Part shown: piece by piece, positions 15,751 through 24,194 of the stretch
How the letters are laid out: each line of letters begins with the position of its first letter
How positions within the stretch are numbered: the first letter of the stretch is position 1
Assembly: GCF_014649695.1 (NCBI RefSeq)
Contig: NZ_BMTN01000001.1
Span: forward strand, 558,001 to 622,000
Length of the DNA: 64,000 bases
Source: Streptomyces kurssanovii
GTDB lineage: Bacteria; Actinomycetota; Actinomycetes; Streptomycetales; Streptomycetaceae
Direction: 5' to 3'
The notes under the pieces: generated by a model
What the model was told of the DNA's origin: nothing
What the model saw: only the letters and a program-made list of their open reading frames with translations
Databases searched by the model: none
Translations under genes and position numbers: made by a program

Positions 15751-16434
15751 ATGGCCGGTACCGCGTACGACGACATGGATTACCGCCGCCGGGAGAAGAG
15801 CCTTCGCCGAGGCTTCGGGAGACTGGCCGCGCTCGGCGCGATCCTGGCCGCGGGCGGTCTGGTCGGCCTGGTCTACACCGGCGTCGCGACCCTCACCTCG
15901 ATGCTCCTGTTCGGCTGGCTGCTGCTGATCTGCGGGATCGTCGGCCTGCTCCACGCGGTCGAGTCGCGCGGCAGCAACTTCTTCTGGCTGGCCGTCGTGG
16001 TCGCCGCGCTGAACATCGCGGCCGGCGCGATCGTCATCCGCCACCCGGAGACCGCGGCGGCGGGCCTCACCATGTTCGCCGCCCTGCTGTTCCTGACCGG
16101 CGGACTCTTCCGGCTGGTGGGCAGCATGGTGGTCCGCGGCCCGCAGTTCGGCTGGACCCTCGTGCAGGGGGCCTTCGGGCTGCTGCTGGGTGTGCTGGTG
16201 CTGGCCGATTGGCCGGAGAGCAGCCGTTACGTCCTCGGCACCTTCTTCTCGCTGGCGCTGCTCTTCGACGGTCTGGGCCTGATCGCGATGGGGGTCGGCG
16301 GCCGGCGGGTCGTCAGCATGGTCACGGAGCAGGGGCAGGGGCCGCGGGAGAGCCGGGAAAACGCTGATAAGAGTGCTGAAACGATCGATCCGGGGAAGCG
16401 GGCAGAAGACGGTTCCGACCAGTCGCACAACTGA
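15751..16434 (+). CDS. HdeD/DUF308-like membrane protein
   Basis: 227 residues. Residues 1-20 are charged and cytoplasmic-looking; then about six hydrophobic segments lie between 25 and 190, in three pairs with internal similarity, as in HdeD-like proteins (GWLLLICGIVGLLHAV, LFLTGGLFRLVGSM, LLFDGLGLIAMGVG). The tail from about 195 is hydrophilic and rich in Glu, Lys and Asp. HdeD is linked to acid resistance in enterics, but actinobacterial members have no proven role. ATG 15751 is 7 bases after GAGGAGG; a TTG directly before it is less likely. Confidence 0.78.
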   Translation: MAGTAYDDMDYRRREKSLRRGFGRLAALGAILAAGGLVGLVYTGVATLTSMLLFGWLLLICGIVGLLHAVESRGSNFFWLAVVVAALNIAAGAIVIRHPETAAAGLTMFAALLFLTGGLFRLVGSMVVRGPQFGWTLVQGAFGLLLGVLVLADWPESSRYVLGTFFSLALLFDGLGLIAMGVGGRRVVSMVTEQGQGPRESRENADKSAETIDPGKRAEDGSDQSHN

Positions 16435-16567
16435 CGCTGTCATACGCACCCGGTCAAAAAACGTCGATAGGCGTTCACTTCCGTTCACCGGTACGGCACG
16501 GACCAACTGACTACCAACACTTGTTACCCGAAGGTCAGTGGGACGAGCCGAAGGTGGGTGCCGGACT

Positions 16568-17044
16568 ATGGAGAGCCGCGGGAGCGTGCCGGCCCGGCCG
16601 CTGTCGTACGAGGGCGTCTGGCGGTTCACCGCTCCCGCACTCGACGTGTCCGTCCCGCAGGCCCGGCACGCCGTGCGGGACCTGCTCGCCCGCCAGGGCG
16701 TCCCGGTCGCCGACGACGTGGTGCAGGGCCTGCTGCTGATCGTGTCGGAGCTGGTCACCAACGCCGTGCGGCACGCCGCTCTGCTCTCGCCGGAGGTCGC
16801 CGTCGAGGTCGCCATCGGCACGCACTCGGTGCGGGTCTCGGTCGAGGACAACCACCCCTACCGCCCCAAGGCTCTCGAGACCGACGCCGCGCAGACGGGC
16901 GGCAGAGGTCTGCTGCTGGTCCGCGAGATCACCCGGGAGGCCGGCGGCGTCTGCGACGTCGAGCACACCGCGAGCGGCGGAAAGATCATCTGGGCGGAGC
17001 TGCCGCTGGTGCCCGCGTTCCAGGACGGCGCGGCGCCCGTATGA
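16568..17044 (+). CDS. ATP-binding protein of the RsbW/SpoIIAB-like anti-sigma kinase family
   Basis: 158 residues forming a lone HATPase (GHKL) domain. It has the N-box ELVTNAVRHA (about residues 63-72), a degenerate G1 region VEDNHPYRP where DxGxG is not preserved, and TGGRGLLLVREIT. Streptomyces has dozens of such proteins; some phosphorylate anti-anti-sigma factors, and many have lost that activity. There is no neighbouring sigma factor or antagonist gene, so no partner can be suggested. I chose the ATG at 16568, which follows GAAGGTGG; a GTG at 16538 is in frame. Confidence 0.83.
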   Translation: MESRGSVPARPLSYEGVWRFTAPALDVSVPQARHAVRDLLARQGVPVADDVVQGLLLIVSELVTNAVRHAALLSPEVAVEVAIGTHSVRVSVEDNHPYRPKALETDAAQTGGRGLLLVREITREAGGVCDVEHTASGGKIIWAELPLVPAFQDGAAPV

Positions 17045-17074
17045 GGCGCCGCGCCGTGGAGCGGGCGATGACTC

Positions 17075-17668
17075 TCACCAGCCTCCGGCCGGCCCCGTCA
17101 GCTCCCTGACCGCGGGCCTGGCCGCGTCCAGCACCGTCATGAACCAGGCGGAGAACGTCGCCCGGCCGTGCAGCTCGGTCAGCTCGTCCGGCGTCACGAA
17201 GGCCGTCTCGCTGATCTCCTCCGGATCCGGCAGCACCGGCTTCTGCACCATCCCGACGAAGAGGTGGTTGTACTCCTGCTCGACCAGCCCGGACTCCGGG
17301 TCCGGGTGGTTGTAGCGGACCGTGCCGGCCTCGGCGAGCAGCGAGGGGGAGACCCCTAGCTCCTCGTAGGTGCGCCGGGCGGCCGCCGCGAACGGCGCCT
17401 CACCCGGGTACGGGTGGCCGCAGCAGGTGTTCGACCAGACACCGGGGGAGTGGTACTTGCCCAGCGCGCGGCGCTGCAGCAGCAGCCGCCCCTGCTCGTC
17501 GAAGAGGAACACCGAGAACGCGCGGTGCAGCTGACCGGGCGCCTGATGGGCGGAGAGCTTCTCCGCCGTGCCGATGGTGTTGCCCTCCTCGTCGACCAGC
17601 TCGAGCAGGATCGCTGGTGATGTGCCGTTCGACGAACTGGTCGCCGCGGTGGCTGGTGTGATCGGCAT
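17075..17668 (-). CDS. idi: Isopentenyl-diphosphate delta-isomerase, type I
   Basis: 197 residues with a Nudix-like IDI fold. The catalytic cysteine lies in SNTCCGHPYPGE (Cys82/Cys83) and the catalytic glutamate in VEQEYNHLF. FSVFLFDEQGRLLLQRRA and RRTYEELGV are the Nudix-like helix elements. The enzyme interconverts isopentenyl and dimethylallyl diphosphate, feeding the farnesyl diphosphate needed by the hopanoid operon 11 kb downstream. The ATG at 17668 follows GAAGGA; an in-frame ATG lies 15 bases upstream. It converges with the anti-sigma-like gene, 30 bases apart. Confidence 0.95.
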   Translation of the reverse strand: MPITPATAATSSSNGTSPAILLELVDEEGNTIGTAEKLSAHQAPGQLHRAFSVFLFDEQGRLLLQRRALGKYHSPGVWSNTCCGHPYPGEAPFAAAARRTYEELGVSPSLLAEAGTVRYNHPDPESGLVEQEYNHLFVGMVQKPVLPDPEEISETAFVTPDELTELHGRATFSAWFMTVLDAARPAVRELTGPAGGW

Positions 17669-17783
17669 AACCGTCCTTCGCATCGGTTCTCGGCCCTGCG
17701 GTCCTTCCGGAGGAAGGCCCCTGGGCCCCGCTCAGTCTGCCGTACAAAAGCGGCTTGTCCGTACTTCGGTGGCCGCCTGGCAT

Positions 17784-17819
17784 GTCCGCCCCGACCCTGC
17801 CGGCAGGGTCGGGGCGGAC
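17784..17819 (-). terminator. Perfect long hairpin after the methyltransferase-acetyltransferase gene
   Basis: GTCCGCCCCGACCCTGCC is followed immediately by its exact reverse complement (18-bp arms). It lies 6 bases past the stop codon of the minus-strand fusion gene at 17826. An intrinsic terminator or at least a strong 3' stabilising stem is expected. Confidence 0.8.
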
Positions 17820-17825
17820 AGCCGG

Positions 17826-19073
17826 TCAGACGCCGAACGCCGCCGGGTAGCGGACCGTGCCCTTCGGCACGTCCTCGCCGCCGTCGAGCGCCAGCACCAT
17901 CAGGGCCTCCTCCGGTACCTCGAAAGATGTCCTGATCCCGTGCTTCGCCGCGACCTCGAAGCCGAACCTCGGGTAGTACCCGGGATGTCCGAGGACGACG
18001 ACCGGTCCTTCACCGCGTGACCTCGCCGCGTCGAGCACCGCCCGTACGACCGCCGTTCCCGCCCCCTGCCGCTGGTGGCGGGGCGCGGTGGCGACCGGCG
18101 CCAGGGCCAGCGCGGGTGTGCCGGCGATCCGGCACCGGGTGAGCAGCGCGTACGCGGCGACCGACCCGTCCTCGGCCTCCGCCACGTACGACAACCCCGG
18201 CAGCCACGCCTCGGCGTCCAGGCGGAGCGAGTCCACGAGGGCCGCCTCCTCGGGGGTGGCGAACGCGGCGGCGTTGACCGCGCGCACGGCCGGGATGTCC
18301 GCCGCCGTCTCCGGCCGGGTACGCCAGCGGGGATCGGCGGGGCGGAGCACGTAGCCGGTGTAGCCGAACTCCGCGCCGTGGTCCCTGCGCATGGCGATCT
18401 CCGCGCGGGTGGCGGCCAGCGCCTCCGGCATCCCCGGCGCACCGGGGTCCGCGGCGTCGGCCCGCTCACCCAGCGGGCCGTAGTACTCGTCCCAGTCGCT
18501 CTCCGGCTGCCGGTACAGCCCGAGCACGGTGTAGCCGGCCGCGACGGCCGCCGAGCAGTTGTCGGCCGTACCCCGCAACTGGTAGTGCGCGTCCCAGAAG
18601 GCGCGGGCCTCCGGGGAGGGGGCGGCCGACGTCCACTCGCACTCGGTCATGACGAGGCTGCCGCCGGGGGAGAGCAGCCGCCGCCACTTCTCGAGCGCCG
18701 CGTCGAAGCCGATGCTGTAGGCGGAGCTCTCCGCCCAGACGAGGTCGAACGACCCGCCGGGGAAGGGGAGTTCGCCCATGTCGGCGTTGACGGTGACGAT
18801 CGTGTCATCGAGGCCGCGCGCCACGGCGGTGTGCCGCAGTTCGTCCAGGAACGGCTGGTGCAGATCCACCGCCGTCACCAGTGCGCCGGCCCGCTCCGCC
18901 AGGAGCAGGGCCGAGCGGCCCGGACCGCAGCCGAGGTCGAGCACGCGCGGCCGGGCGGGCAGGGGGCCCGCCGCCGCGAGCAGCCTCAGAGAGGTGTCGT
19001 CGGAGCCGGGACCCTGCCGCGGAAGACCGTGGTGCAGAGCGAAGAAAGCGTCGTGCAAAGCGTTGTCGGACAA
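17826..19073 (-). CDS. Fusion of class I SAM methyltransferase and GNAT acetyltransferase
   Basis: 415 residues with two enzyme domains. Residues ~40-200 form a class I methyltransferase: motif I RVLDLGCGPGRS (43-54), acidic loop TAVDLHQP, NADMGELPFPGGSFDLVWAE and the post-motif LSPGGSLVMTE. After a linker, residues ~250-400 form a GNAT domain with RTRPETAADIPAVRAVN and the acetyl-CoA loop VATAPRHQRQGAGTAVV (Q/RxxGxG type), ending VVLGHPGYYPRFGFEVA as in the YhbS-like subfamily. Single-domain relatives of both are common, but I do not recall a characterised fusion. The substrate is unknown. No frame break lies between the halves, so it appears to be one polypeptide. Confidence 0.87.
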   Translation of the reverse strand: MSDNALHDAFFALHHGLPRQGPGSDDTSLRLLAAAGPLPARPRVLDLGCGPGRSALLLAERAGALVTAVDLHQPFLDELRHTAVARGLDDTIVTVNADMGELPFPGGSFDLVWAESSAYSIGFDAALEKWRRLLSPGGSLVMTECEWTSAAPSPEARAFWDAHYQLRGTADNCSAAVAAGYTVLGLYRQPESDWDEYYGPLGERADAADPGAPGMPEALAATRAEIAMRRDHGAEFGYTGYVLRPADPRWRTRPETAADIPAVRAVNAAAFATPEEAALVDSLRLDAEAWLPGLSYVAEAEDGSVAAYALLTRCRIAGTPALALAPVATAPRHQRQGAGTAVVRAVLDAARSRGEGPVVVLGHPGYYPRFGFEVAAKHGIRTSFEVPEEALMVLALDGGEDVPKGTVRYPAAFGV

Positions 19074-19210
19074 CGTGGAAACCCTTGTTCACGGGGCTCC
19101 GGCCGACGTGCGCGATCGGACCGGCGGATACCGGACGGGATCGGATCAGGGTCGGACGGAAGCCCGGAGGATGAGGAAGGACCGGGCGCGCGCGGGGCTG
19201 GGGGTACCAC

Positions 19211-19232
19211 CACGCCGCCAGGCGTAGGGGGA
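19211..19232 (+). repeat. Partial copy of a dispersed Streptomyces repeat
   Basis: The segment contains CGCCAGGCGTAGGGGGA, which also occurs (complemented) in the left arm of the inverted repeat pair at 55667-55943 and with small changes in its right arm. It lies between the CDF exporter and the fusion gene. It marks a dispersed palindromic family rather than a gene. Confidence 0.5.
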
Positions 19233-19320
19233 CTCCGCTGCGACGGTCATCAACCTCAGCTCCTCTCAAGGGTCGTGGGGACGCCTGCGTCCGCGGAAAC
19301 CCTAGCAGGGGCGGTCCCGC

Positions 19321-20262
19321 TCAGTGGCAGAGTCTCGCCTCGTGCTCGGCGTGCCCGACCGGCTCCAGCTGGAAGGTGCAGTGCTCGACGTCGAAGTGCT
19401 CACCGAGGCAGCCCTGGAGGTCGTGCAGCATCTTCTCGTGACCCACCGAGTCCAGCGCGTCCTGGCTCACGACCACGTGCGCGGAGAGCACCGGCATCCC
19501 GGAGGTGATCGTCCAGGCGTGCAGGTCGTGCACGTCCGCCACCCCGGGCAGGGCCAGCATGTGCGCGCGTACCTCCTCCATGTCGACGCCCTTGGGGGCC
19601 GACTCCAGCAGCACGTTCAGCGTCTCCCGCAGCAGCCGCAGGGTGCGCGGCACGATCATCACGCCGATGGCCAGGGAGGCGATCGGGTCGGCGTACTGCC
19701 AGCCGGTCGCCAGGATGATTCCCGCGGAGACCAGGACCGTCACCGAGCCGAGCGCGTCCGCCATCACCTCGAGATAGGCGCCGCGGACGTTGATGCTCTC
19801 CTTCTGGCCCCGCATCAGCAGCGTCAGCGAGACCATGTTCGCCGCCAGGCCGACGACCGCGAAGACGACGGTCAGGCCGCCCCGGGTCTCCGCCGGCGCG
19901 ATGAACCGCTGCACCGCCTCCACGAGCAGGAAGCCGCCGACGCCGAGCAGCAGCAGGCAGTTGGCGAGCGCCGCGAGGATCTCGGCACGGGCGAAACCGA
20001 AGGTGCGGTTCACCCCGGCCGGCCGGTTGGCGAAGTGGATCGCGAGCAGGGCCATCCCGAGGCCCACCGCGTCCGTCGCCATGTGGGCCGCGTCGGCGAG
20101 CAGGGCCAGCGAGCCCGACAGCAGCCCGCCGGCGATCTCCAGCACCATCACGCCGAGCGTGATGGCGAGGGCGATCCGCAGCCGGCTCCGGTGGGCGGCG
20201 GCCGCGGTGCCCGTGGGCGGAGGGCCGCCGTGCGTGTGCCCGTGGTCGTGCCCTGCCCCCAT
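19321..20262 (-). CDS. Cation diffusion facilitator (CzcD-type) metal exporter
   Basis: 313 residues. The His-rich start (HDHGHTHGG) is typical of zinc/cobalt CDF proteins. Six membrane segments follow between about 28 and 210, then a ~90-residue cytoplasmic domain with HDLHAWTITSGMPVLSAHV and a C-terminal HAEHEARLCH. Transport site A shows HxxxD in TM2 (AHMATDA), but in TM5 the usual histidine is Glu (YLEVMADALGS), which may alter metal preference. The family exports divalent cations such as Zn2+ by proton antiport. No metal-responsive regulator is adjacent. Confidence 0.9.
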   Translation of the reverse strand: MGAGHDHGHTHGGPPPTGTAAAAHRSRLRIALAITLGVMVLEIAGGLLSGSLALLADAAHMATDAVGLGMALLAIHFANRPAGVNRTFGFARAEILAALANCLLLLGVGGFLLVEAVQRFIAPAETRGGLTVVFAVVGLAANMVSLTLLMRGQKESINVRGAYLEVMADALGSVTVLVSAGIILATGWQYADPIASLAIGVMIVPRTLRLLRETLNVLLESAPKGVDMEEVRAHMLALPGVADVHDLHAWTITSGMPVLSAHVVVSQDALDSVGHEKMLHDLQGCLGEHFDVEHCTFQLEPVGHAEHEARLCH

Positions 20263-20361
20263 GTCGATGCCCTTCGCTCTGGTACGCGTCGCTCGGCCGA
20301 CGCCTAGTCAACTACGGGAGGGGGGTATGGGGCAACACGGCACTGAACACCGTTGTCATAT

Positions 20362-20395
20362 GCGCTGACCTGCGGAAATGCTTGCAGGTCAGCGC
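20362..20395 (-). terminator. Hairpin downstream of galE
   Basis: GCGCTGACCTGC and its exact complement GCAGGTCAGCGC (12-bp arms) flank a 10-base loop, ending 11 bases beyond the galE stop at 20406 on the minus strand. It fits an intrinsic terminator without a T-run. Confidence 0.75.
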
Positions 20396-20405
20396 GCCGG
20401 GAAGA

Positions 20406-21389
20406 TCAGTGCGGGGTCATCTCGGGGTGTCTGGCCAGCCAGCCGGCCCACGCGGACGCGACCATGTCGCGCACCCCGTGCGAGGCGGACCAGCCGAGCT
20501 CCTTGCCGATCAGCTCGACGGAGGCGACCGCCGTCGCCGGATCCCCGGGCCGGCGTGGCTCCACCACCGGATCGATACGGCGGCCGGTGACCTCGCCCAC
20601 CAGGGAGGCGAGCTCCCGGACCGAGACGCCGACCCCGCGGCCGATGTTGACGGTGAGATCTCCGCCGCCGTCCCGTCCGGCCAGCCGCCGTGCGACCGCG
20701 AGGTGCGCGTCGGCCAGATCGGCGACATGGACGTAGTCGCGGACGCAGGTCCCGTCCGGGGTCGGATATTCCGCGCCGAAGATCCGCGGGGGCTCCTGGC
20801 GGGTGATCCGGTCGAAGAACATCGGGATGATGTTGAACACGCCGACGTCCGCCAGCTCCGGGGCCGCCGCACCCGCGACGTTGAAGTAACGCAGGCACGC
20901 GGTCGACAGCCCGTGGGCGCGGCCGGCCGCCCGCACCAGCCACTCACCCGTGAGCTTTGTCTCCCCGTACGGGTTGATCGGCCTGCACGCCGCCGACTCG
21001 GCGACGAGTCCGGTGTCGGGCACCCCGTACACGGCGGCGGAGGAGGAGAAGAGGAAGCGCCGCACACCGGCCGCCACCACCGCCTCGAGCAGCACCGTCA
21101 GCCCGTACACGTTCTCCCGGTAGTACCTGAGCGGCTGCTCCACGGACTCGCCGACCTGCTTCTTCGCGGCGAGGTGCACCACACCCGTGACCGCGTGCTC
21201 GGCGAGTGTGCGCTCCACCACGTCCCGGTCGAGCACCGACCCGCGGACGAGCGGCACACCGGCCGGCAGCCGCTCGGGGAATCCGGAGGACAGGTCGTCG
21301 AGCACGACGACCCGTTCGCCGGCCGCCGTCATGGCGTGCACGACATGCGCCCCGATGTACCCCGCCCCACCTGTGATCAGCCACGTCAT
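20406..21389 (-). CDS. galE: UDP-glucose 4-epimerase (extended SDR)
   Basis: 327 residues, normal GalE length. It has TGGAGYIG (residues 6-13) for NAD, LDDLSSG, the catalytic serine region FSSSAAVYG and YxxxK in NPYGETKLTGEW, plus the GalE-type C-terminal RRPGDP segment. It interconverts UDP-glucose and UDP-galactose. It is divergently transcribed from the surface polymer operon starting at 21649, so it may supply UDP-galactose to that pathway as well as serving central galactose metabolism. The ATG at 21389 begins the Rossmann strand; frame-open sequence upstream is not part of the gene. Confidence 0.94.
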   Translation of the reverse strand: MTWLITGGAGYIGAHVVHAMTAAGERVVVLDDLSSGFPERLPAGVPLVRGSVLDRDVVERTLAEHAVTGVVHLAAKKQVGESVEQPLRYYRENVYGLTVLLEAVVAAGVRRFLFSSSAAVYGVPDTGLVAESAACRPINPYGETKLTGEWLVRAAGRAHGLSTACLRYFNVAGAAAPELADVGVFNIIPMFFDRITRQEPPRIFGAEYPTPDGTCVRDYVHVADLADAHLAVARRLAGRDGGGDLTVNIGRGVGVSVRELASLVGEVTGRRIDPVVEPRRPGDPATAVASVELIGKELGWSASHGVRDMVASAWAGWLARHPEMTPH

Positions 21390-21648
21390 GACGGCCACCC
21401 TATGGTGTGGCAGGCCGCGCCCCGGCCGGTCCCGGCCTTCCCTGCCGGGCTCCCGGGCGCTCTCCAGGGCCGCGGTTTGGAGGGCGGGGCAGGGATCGAC
21501 AATGATGATCCCGGCGGGCCGCCAGGGCGTAAACGGCCGGTGAACTCCCGCTTCCGTACATCCGATAGCCTCTGCCGACGTGCCGCCGCCCGTGTGCCGG
21601 GCCGAGCCGCCGTGGACCAGCACCGTCAGCGCCAAGGAGTGAGTTCGT

Positions 21649-23460
21649 CTGTCGACCGCCATCCTCACCGGTCCGCCGGTACCCGGGTCGTCGCTCGAGG
21701 GCGATCTGCGGTCGCTGGGCTTCGACGTGCGGGTCGCCAACGGCCCTGAGCACACCGCCGCCCTGATCGAGGCCGTGCCCGGTACCGAGAGGGTCGCCGT
21801 GGTCGACCCGCGCTTCGTGGGCCATGTGCACGCCCTGCGGCTGGCGCTGACCGACCCGCGCTTCCCGACCGCCGCCGTCACCGGCGCGCTCACCGCCCAG
21901 CCGGGCGGACGCGCCGCGCTGACCGGCGCCGTGCTCGCCGTCTCCGCCACCGTGCCGGCCGGCGCGGGGGCCGTCGCAGGCGACGGCGTCGTCGACGGTG
22001 TGACCGCCGAGCTCGAGGCCCGGGGTGTGTCCGTCCATCACCCCGAGCTCGGTTCGCTGGTCGCCGCCGTGCCCTCCGACGCGGAGGAACGGCACCGGAC
22101 GCGCGCCGCCGTCGAAGCGGTCGACGACGAGGCGGTGCGCCTGCGCTCCGCCGTCAAGGCGCGCGACGGCTTCTTCACCACCTTCTGCATCAGCCCCTAC
22201 TCCCGCTACATCGCGCGCTGGTGCGCCCGCCGGGGACTGACACCGAACCAGGTGACCACCGCGTCGCTGCTCACCGCGCTCGTCGCGGCCGGCTGCGCGG
22301 CCACCGGCACCCGCGCCGGCTACATCGCCGCGGGTCTGCTGCTGCTCTTCTCCTTCGTCCTGGACTGCACCGACGGGCAGCTCGCCCGCTACTCCCTGCA
22401 GTACTCGACGCTCGGCGCCTGGCTCGACGCGACCTTCGACCGGGCCAAGGAGTACGCCTACTACGCGGGGCTCGCCCTCGGCGCCGCCCGCGGCGGCGAC
22501 GACGTATGGGCGCTCGCCCTCGGCGCGATGGTGCTCCAGACCTGCCGGCACGTCGTCGACTTCTCCTTCAACGAGGCGAACCACGACGCGACGGCCAACA
22601 CGAGTCCCACGGCCGCCCTGTCCAGCAAGCTCGACAGCGTCGGCTGGACGGTCTGGCTGCGCCGGATGATAGTTCTGCCGATCGGCGAACGCTGGGCGAT
22701 GATCGCCGTGCTCACCGCCGTGGCCACCCCGCGCATCGTCTTCTACGCCCTCCTCGTGGGCTGCTCCCTCGCCGCCTGCTACACCACCGCCGGCCGGGTG
22801 CTCCGTTCGCTGACCCGCAAGGCGCACCGCACGGACCGTGCGGCCCAGGCGCTCGCCGACCTCGCCGACTCCGGGCCGGCGGCAGAGACAGTGGCCCGTG
22901 CCACCTCCCGCGCGGCACGGAAGCTGCCGGGCATCGCGCCGCTCGCGTCGGCCGCCGTGGGCGCCGCCGCGCTGTCGGCGACCGCCGCGTTCACCGGATT
23001 CGGCAGCGTCTGGACGCTGGTCGCCGCCCTTGTGTACGCCGCCACCTCGGGGCTCGCTGTCGCCCGGCCCCTCAAGGGCGCCCTCGACTGGCTCGTCCCC
23101 CCTGTCTTCCGGGCCGCCGAGTACGGCACGATCCTGCTCATCGCCGCCCACGCGGAGGTGAACGGGGCCTTGCCCGCCGCTTTCGGGCTGGTAGCGGCTG
23201 TCGCCTACCATCACTACGACACGGTGTACCGCATCCGCGGTGGCACGGGCGCGCCGCCGCACTGGCTGGTCCGGGCGATCGGCGGGCACGAGGGGCGGGT
23301 CCTGGCAGTCGCTGTGCTCGCCTTCCTGCTGCCCGCGGACATCACCGTCGCGCTGACGGTCCTCGCTGTGGCCGTGGCGGTCCTGGTGCTGGTCGAGAGC
23401 ATCCGCTTCTGGGTGTCCTCGCAGGCACCCGCAGTACATGACGAAGGAGAACCCGCATGA
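21649..23460 (+). CDS. Large CDP-alcohol phosphatidyltransferase (DUF5941-type), likely CTG start
   Basis: 603 residues if translation begins at CTG 21649, followed by STAILTGPPVPGSS; AAGGAG lies 9 bases upstream (21634-21639). The first in-frame ATG/GTG/TTG is GTG 21727, which has no ribosome site and would remove conserved-looking sequence. An N-terminal domain (~1-165, alternating beta/alpha with VAVVDPRF) precedes a CDP-alcohol phosphotransferase domain. Its complete signature DGQLAR...G...D...D lies at about 240-262 (DCTDGQLAR, then GAWLDATFD), embedded in membrane segments; more hydrophobic segments fill 330-600. The family joins a CDP-activated alcohol to a second alcohol, making a phosphodiester. 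It is first in a seven-gene operon and overlaps the next start by 4 bases. Confidence 0.87.
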   Translation: MSTAILTGPPVPGSSLEGDLRSLGFDVRVANGPEHTAALIEAVPGTERVAVVDPRFVGHVHALRLALTDPRFPTAAVTGALTAQPGGRAALTGAVLAVSATVPAGAGAVAGDGVVDGVTAELEARGVSVHHPELGSLVAAVPSDAEERHRTRAAVEAVDDEAVRLRSAVKARDGFFTTFCISPYSRYIARWCARRGLTPNQVTTASLLTALVAAGCAATGTRAGYIAAGLLLLFSFVLDCTDGQLARYSLQYSTLGAWLDATFDRAKEYAYYAGLALGAARGGDDVWALALGAMVLQTCRHVVDFSFNEANHDATANTSPTAALSSKLDSVGWTVWLRRMIVLPIGERWAMIAVLTAVATPRIVFYALLVGCSLAACYTTAGRVLRSLTRKAHRTDRAAQALADLADSGPAAETVARATSRAARKLPGIAPLASAAVGAAALSATAAFTGFGSVWTLVAALVYAATSGLAVARPLKGALDWLVPPVFRAAEYGTILLIAAHAEVNGALPAAFGLVAAVAYHHYDTVYRIRGGTGAPPHWLVRAIGGHEGRVLAVAVLAFLLPADITVALTVLAVAVAVLVLVESIRFWVSSQAPAVHDEGEPA

Positions 23461-24194
23461 TCGGCCTCGTACTGGCAGCCGGTGCCGGACGGCGTCTTCG
23501 CCCCTACACCGACACGCTTCCGAAGGCCCTCGTGCCGGTGGACGGAGAGACCACGGTCCTCGACCTGACGCTGGGCAACTTCGCGGAGATCGGGCTCACG
23601 GAGGCCGCGATCGTCGTCGGCTACCGCAAGGAGGCCGTGTACGACCGCAAGGCGGCGCTCGAGGCGAAGTACGGCGTGAAGCTCACCCTCGTCGACAACG
23701 ACAAGGCGGAGGAGTGGAACAACGCCTACTCCCTGTGGTGCGCCCGTGACGTCCTCGCCGAGGGCGTGATCCTCGCCAACGGCGACACCGTGCACCCCGT
23801 CTCCGTCGAGAAGACCCTGCTCGCCGCCCGTGGCGACGGTCAGAAGATCATCCTCGCCCTCGACACGGTGAAGCAGCTCGCCGACGAGGAGATGAAGGTC
23901 ATCACCGAGGGCGCCAAGGGTGTCCGGCGGATCACCAAGCTCATGGACCCGGCCACCGCCACCGGCGAGTACATCGGCGTCACGCTCATCGAGCCGGAGG
24001 CCGCCGCGGACCTCGCGGACGCGCTGAAGACGACGTTCGAGCGGGACCCCGACCTGTACTACGAGGACGGCTACCAGGAGCTCGTGAACCGCGGCTTCAC
24101 CATCGACGTGGCTCCCATCGGCGACGTCAAGTGGGTCGAGATCGACAACCACGACGACCTCGCGAAGGGCCGTGGGATCGCGTGCCAGTACTGA
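23457..24194 (+). CDS. LicC-like sugar/alcohol phosphate nucleotidyltransferase
   Basis: 245 residues. The N-terminus LVLAAGAGRRLRPYTDTLPK (residues 4-23) is the nucleotide-binding signature of sugar-phosphate nucleotidyltransferases. ILANGDT has the metal-binding aspartate, and EYIGVTLI and YYEDGYQELV match phosphocholine or inositol-phosphate cytidylyltransferases (LicC, bacterial IPCT). The likely reaction is activation of an alcohol phosphate with CTP. The gene lies between two CDP-alcohol phosphotransferase genes and beside a glycerol-phosphate dehydrogenase gene, which suggests it makes the CDP-alcohol they use; CDP-glycerol is a reasonable guess, CDP-inositol another. It overlaps the upstream stop by 4 bases and the downstream start by 13. 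Confidence 0.88.
   Translation: MIGLVLAAGAGRRLRPYTDTLPKALVPVDGETTVLDLTLGNFAEIGLTEAAIVVGYRKEAVYDRKAALEAKYGVKLTLVDNDKAEEWNNAYSLWCARDVLAEGVILANGDTVHPVSVEKTLLAARGDGQKIILALDTVKQLADEEMKVITEGAKGVRRITKLMDPATATGEYIGVTLIEPEAAADLADALKTTFERDPDLYYEDGYQELVNRGFTIDVAPIGDVKWVEIDNHDDLAKGRGIACQY

Noticed and set aside
21400-23439. 679-codon minus-strand frame opposite the first CDP-alcohol phosphotransferase
   Set aside because: Composition (Gly, Arg, Val, Glu) and lack of motifs mark it as antisense shadow.
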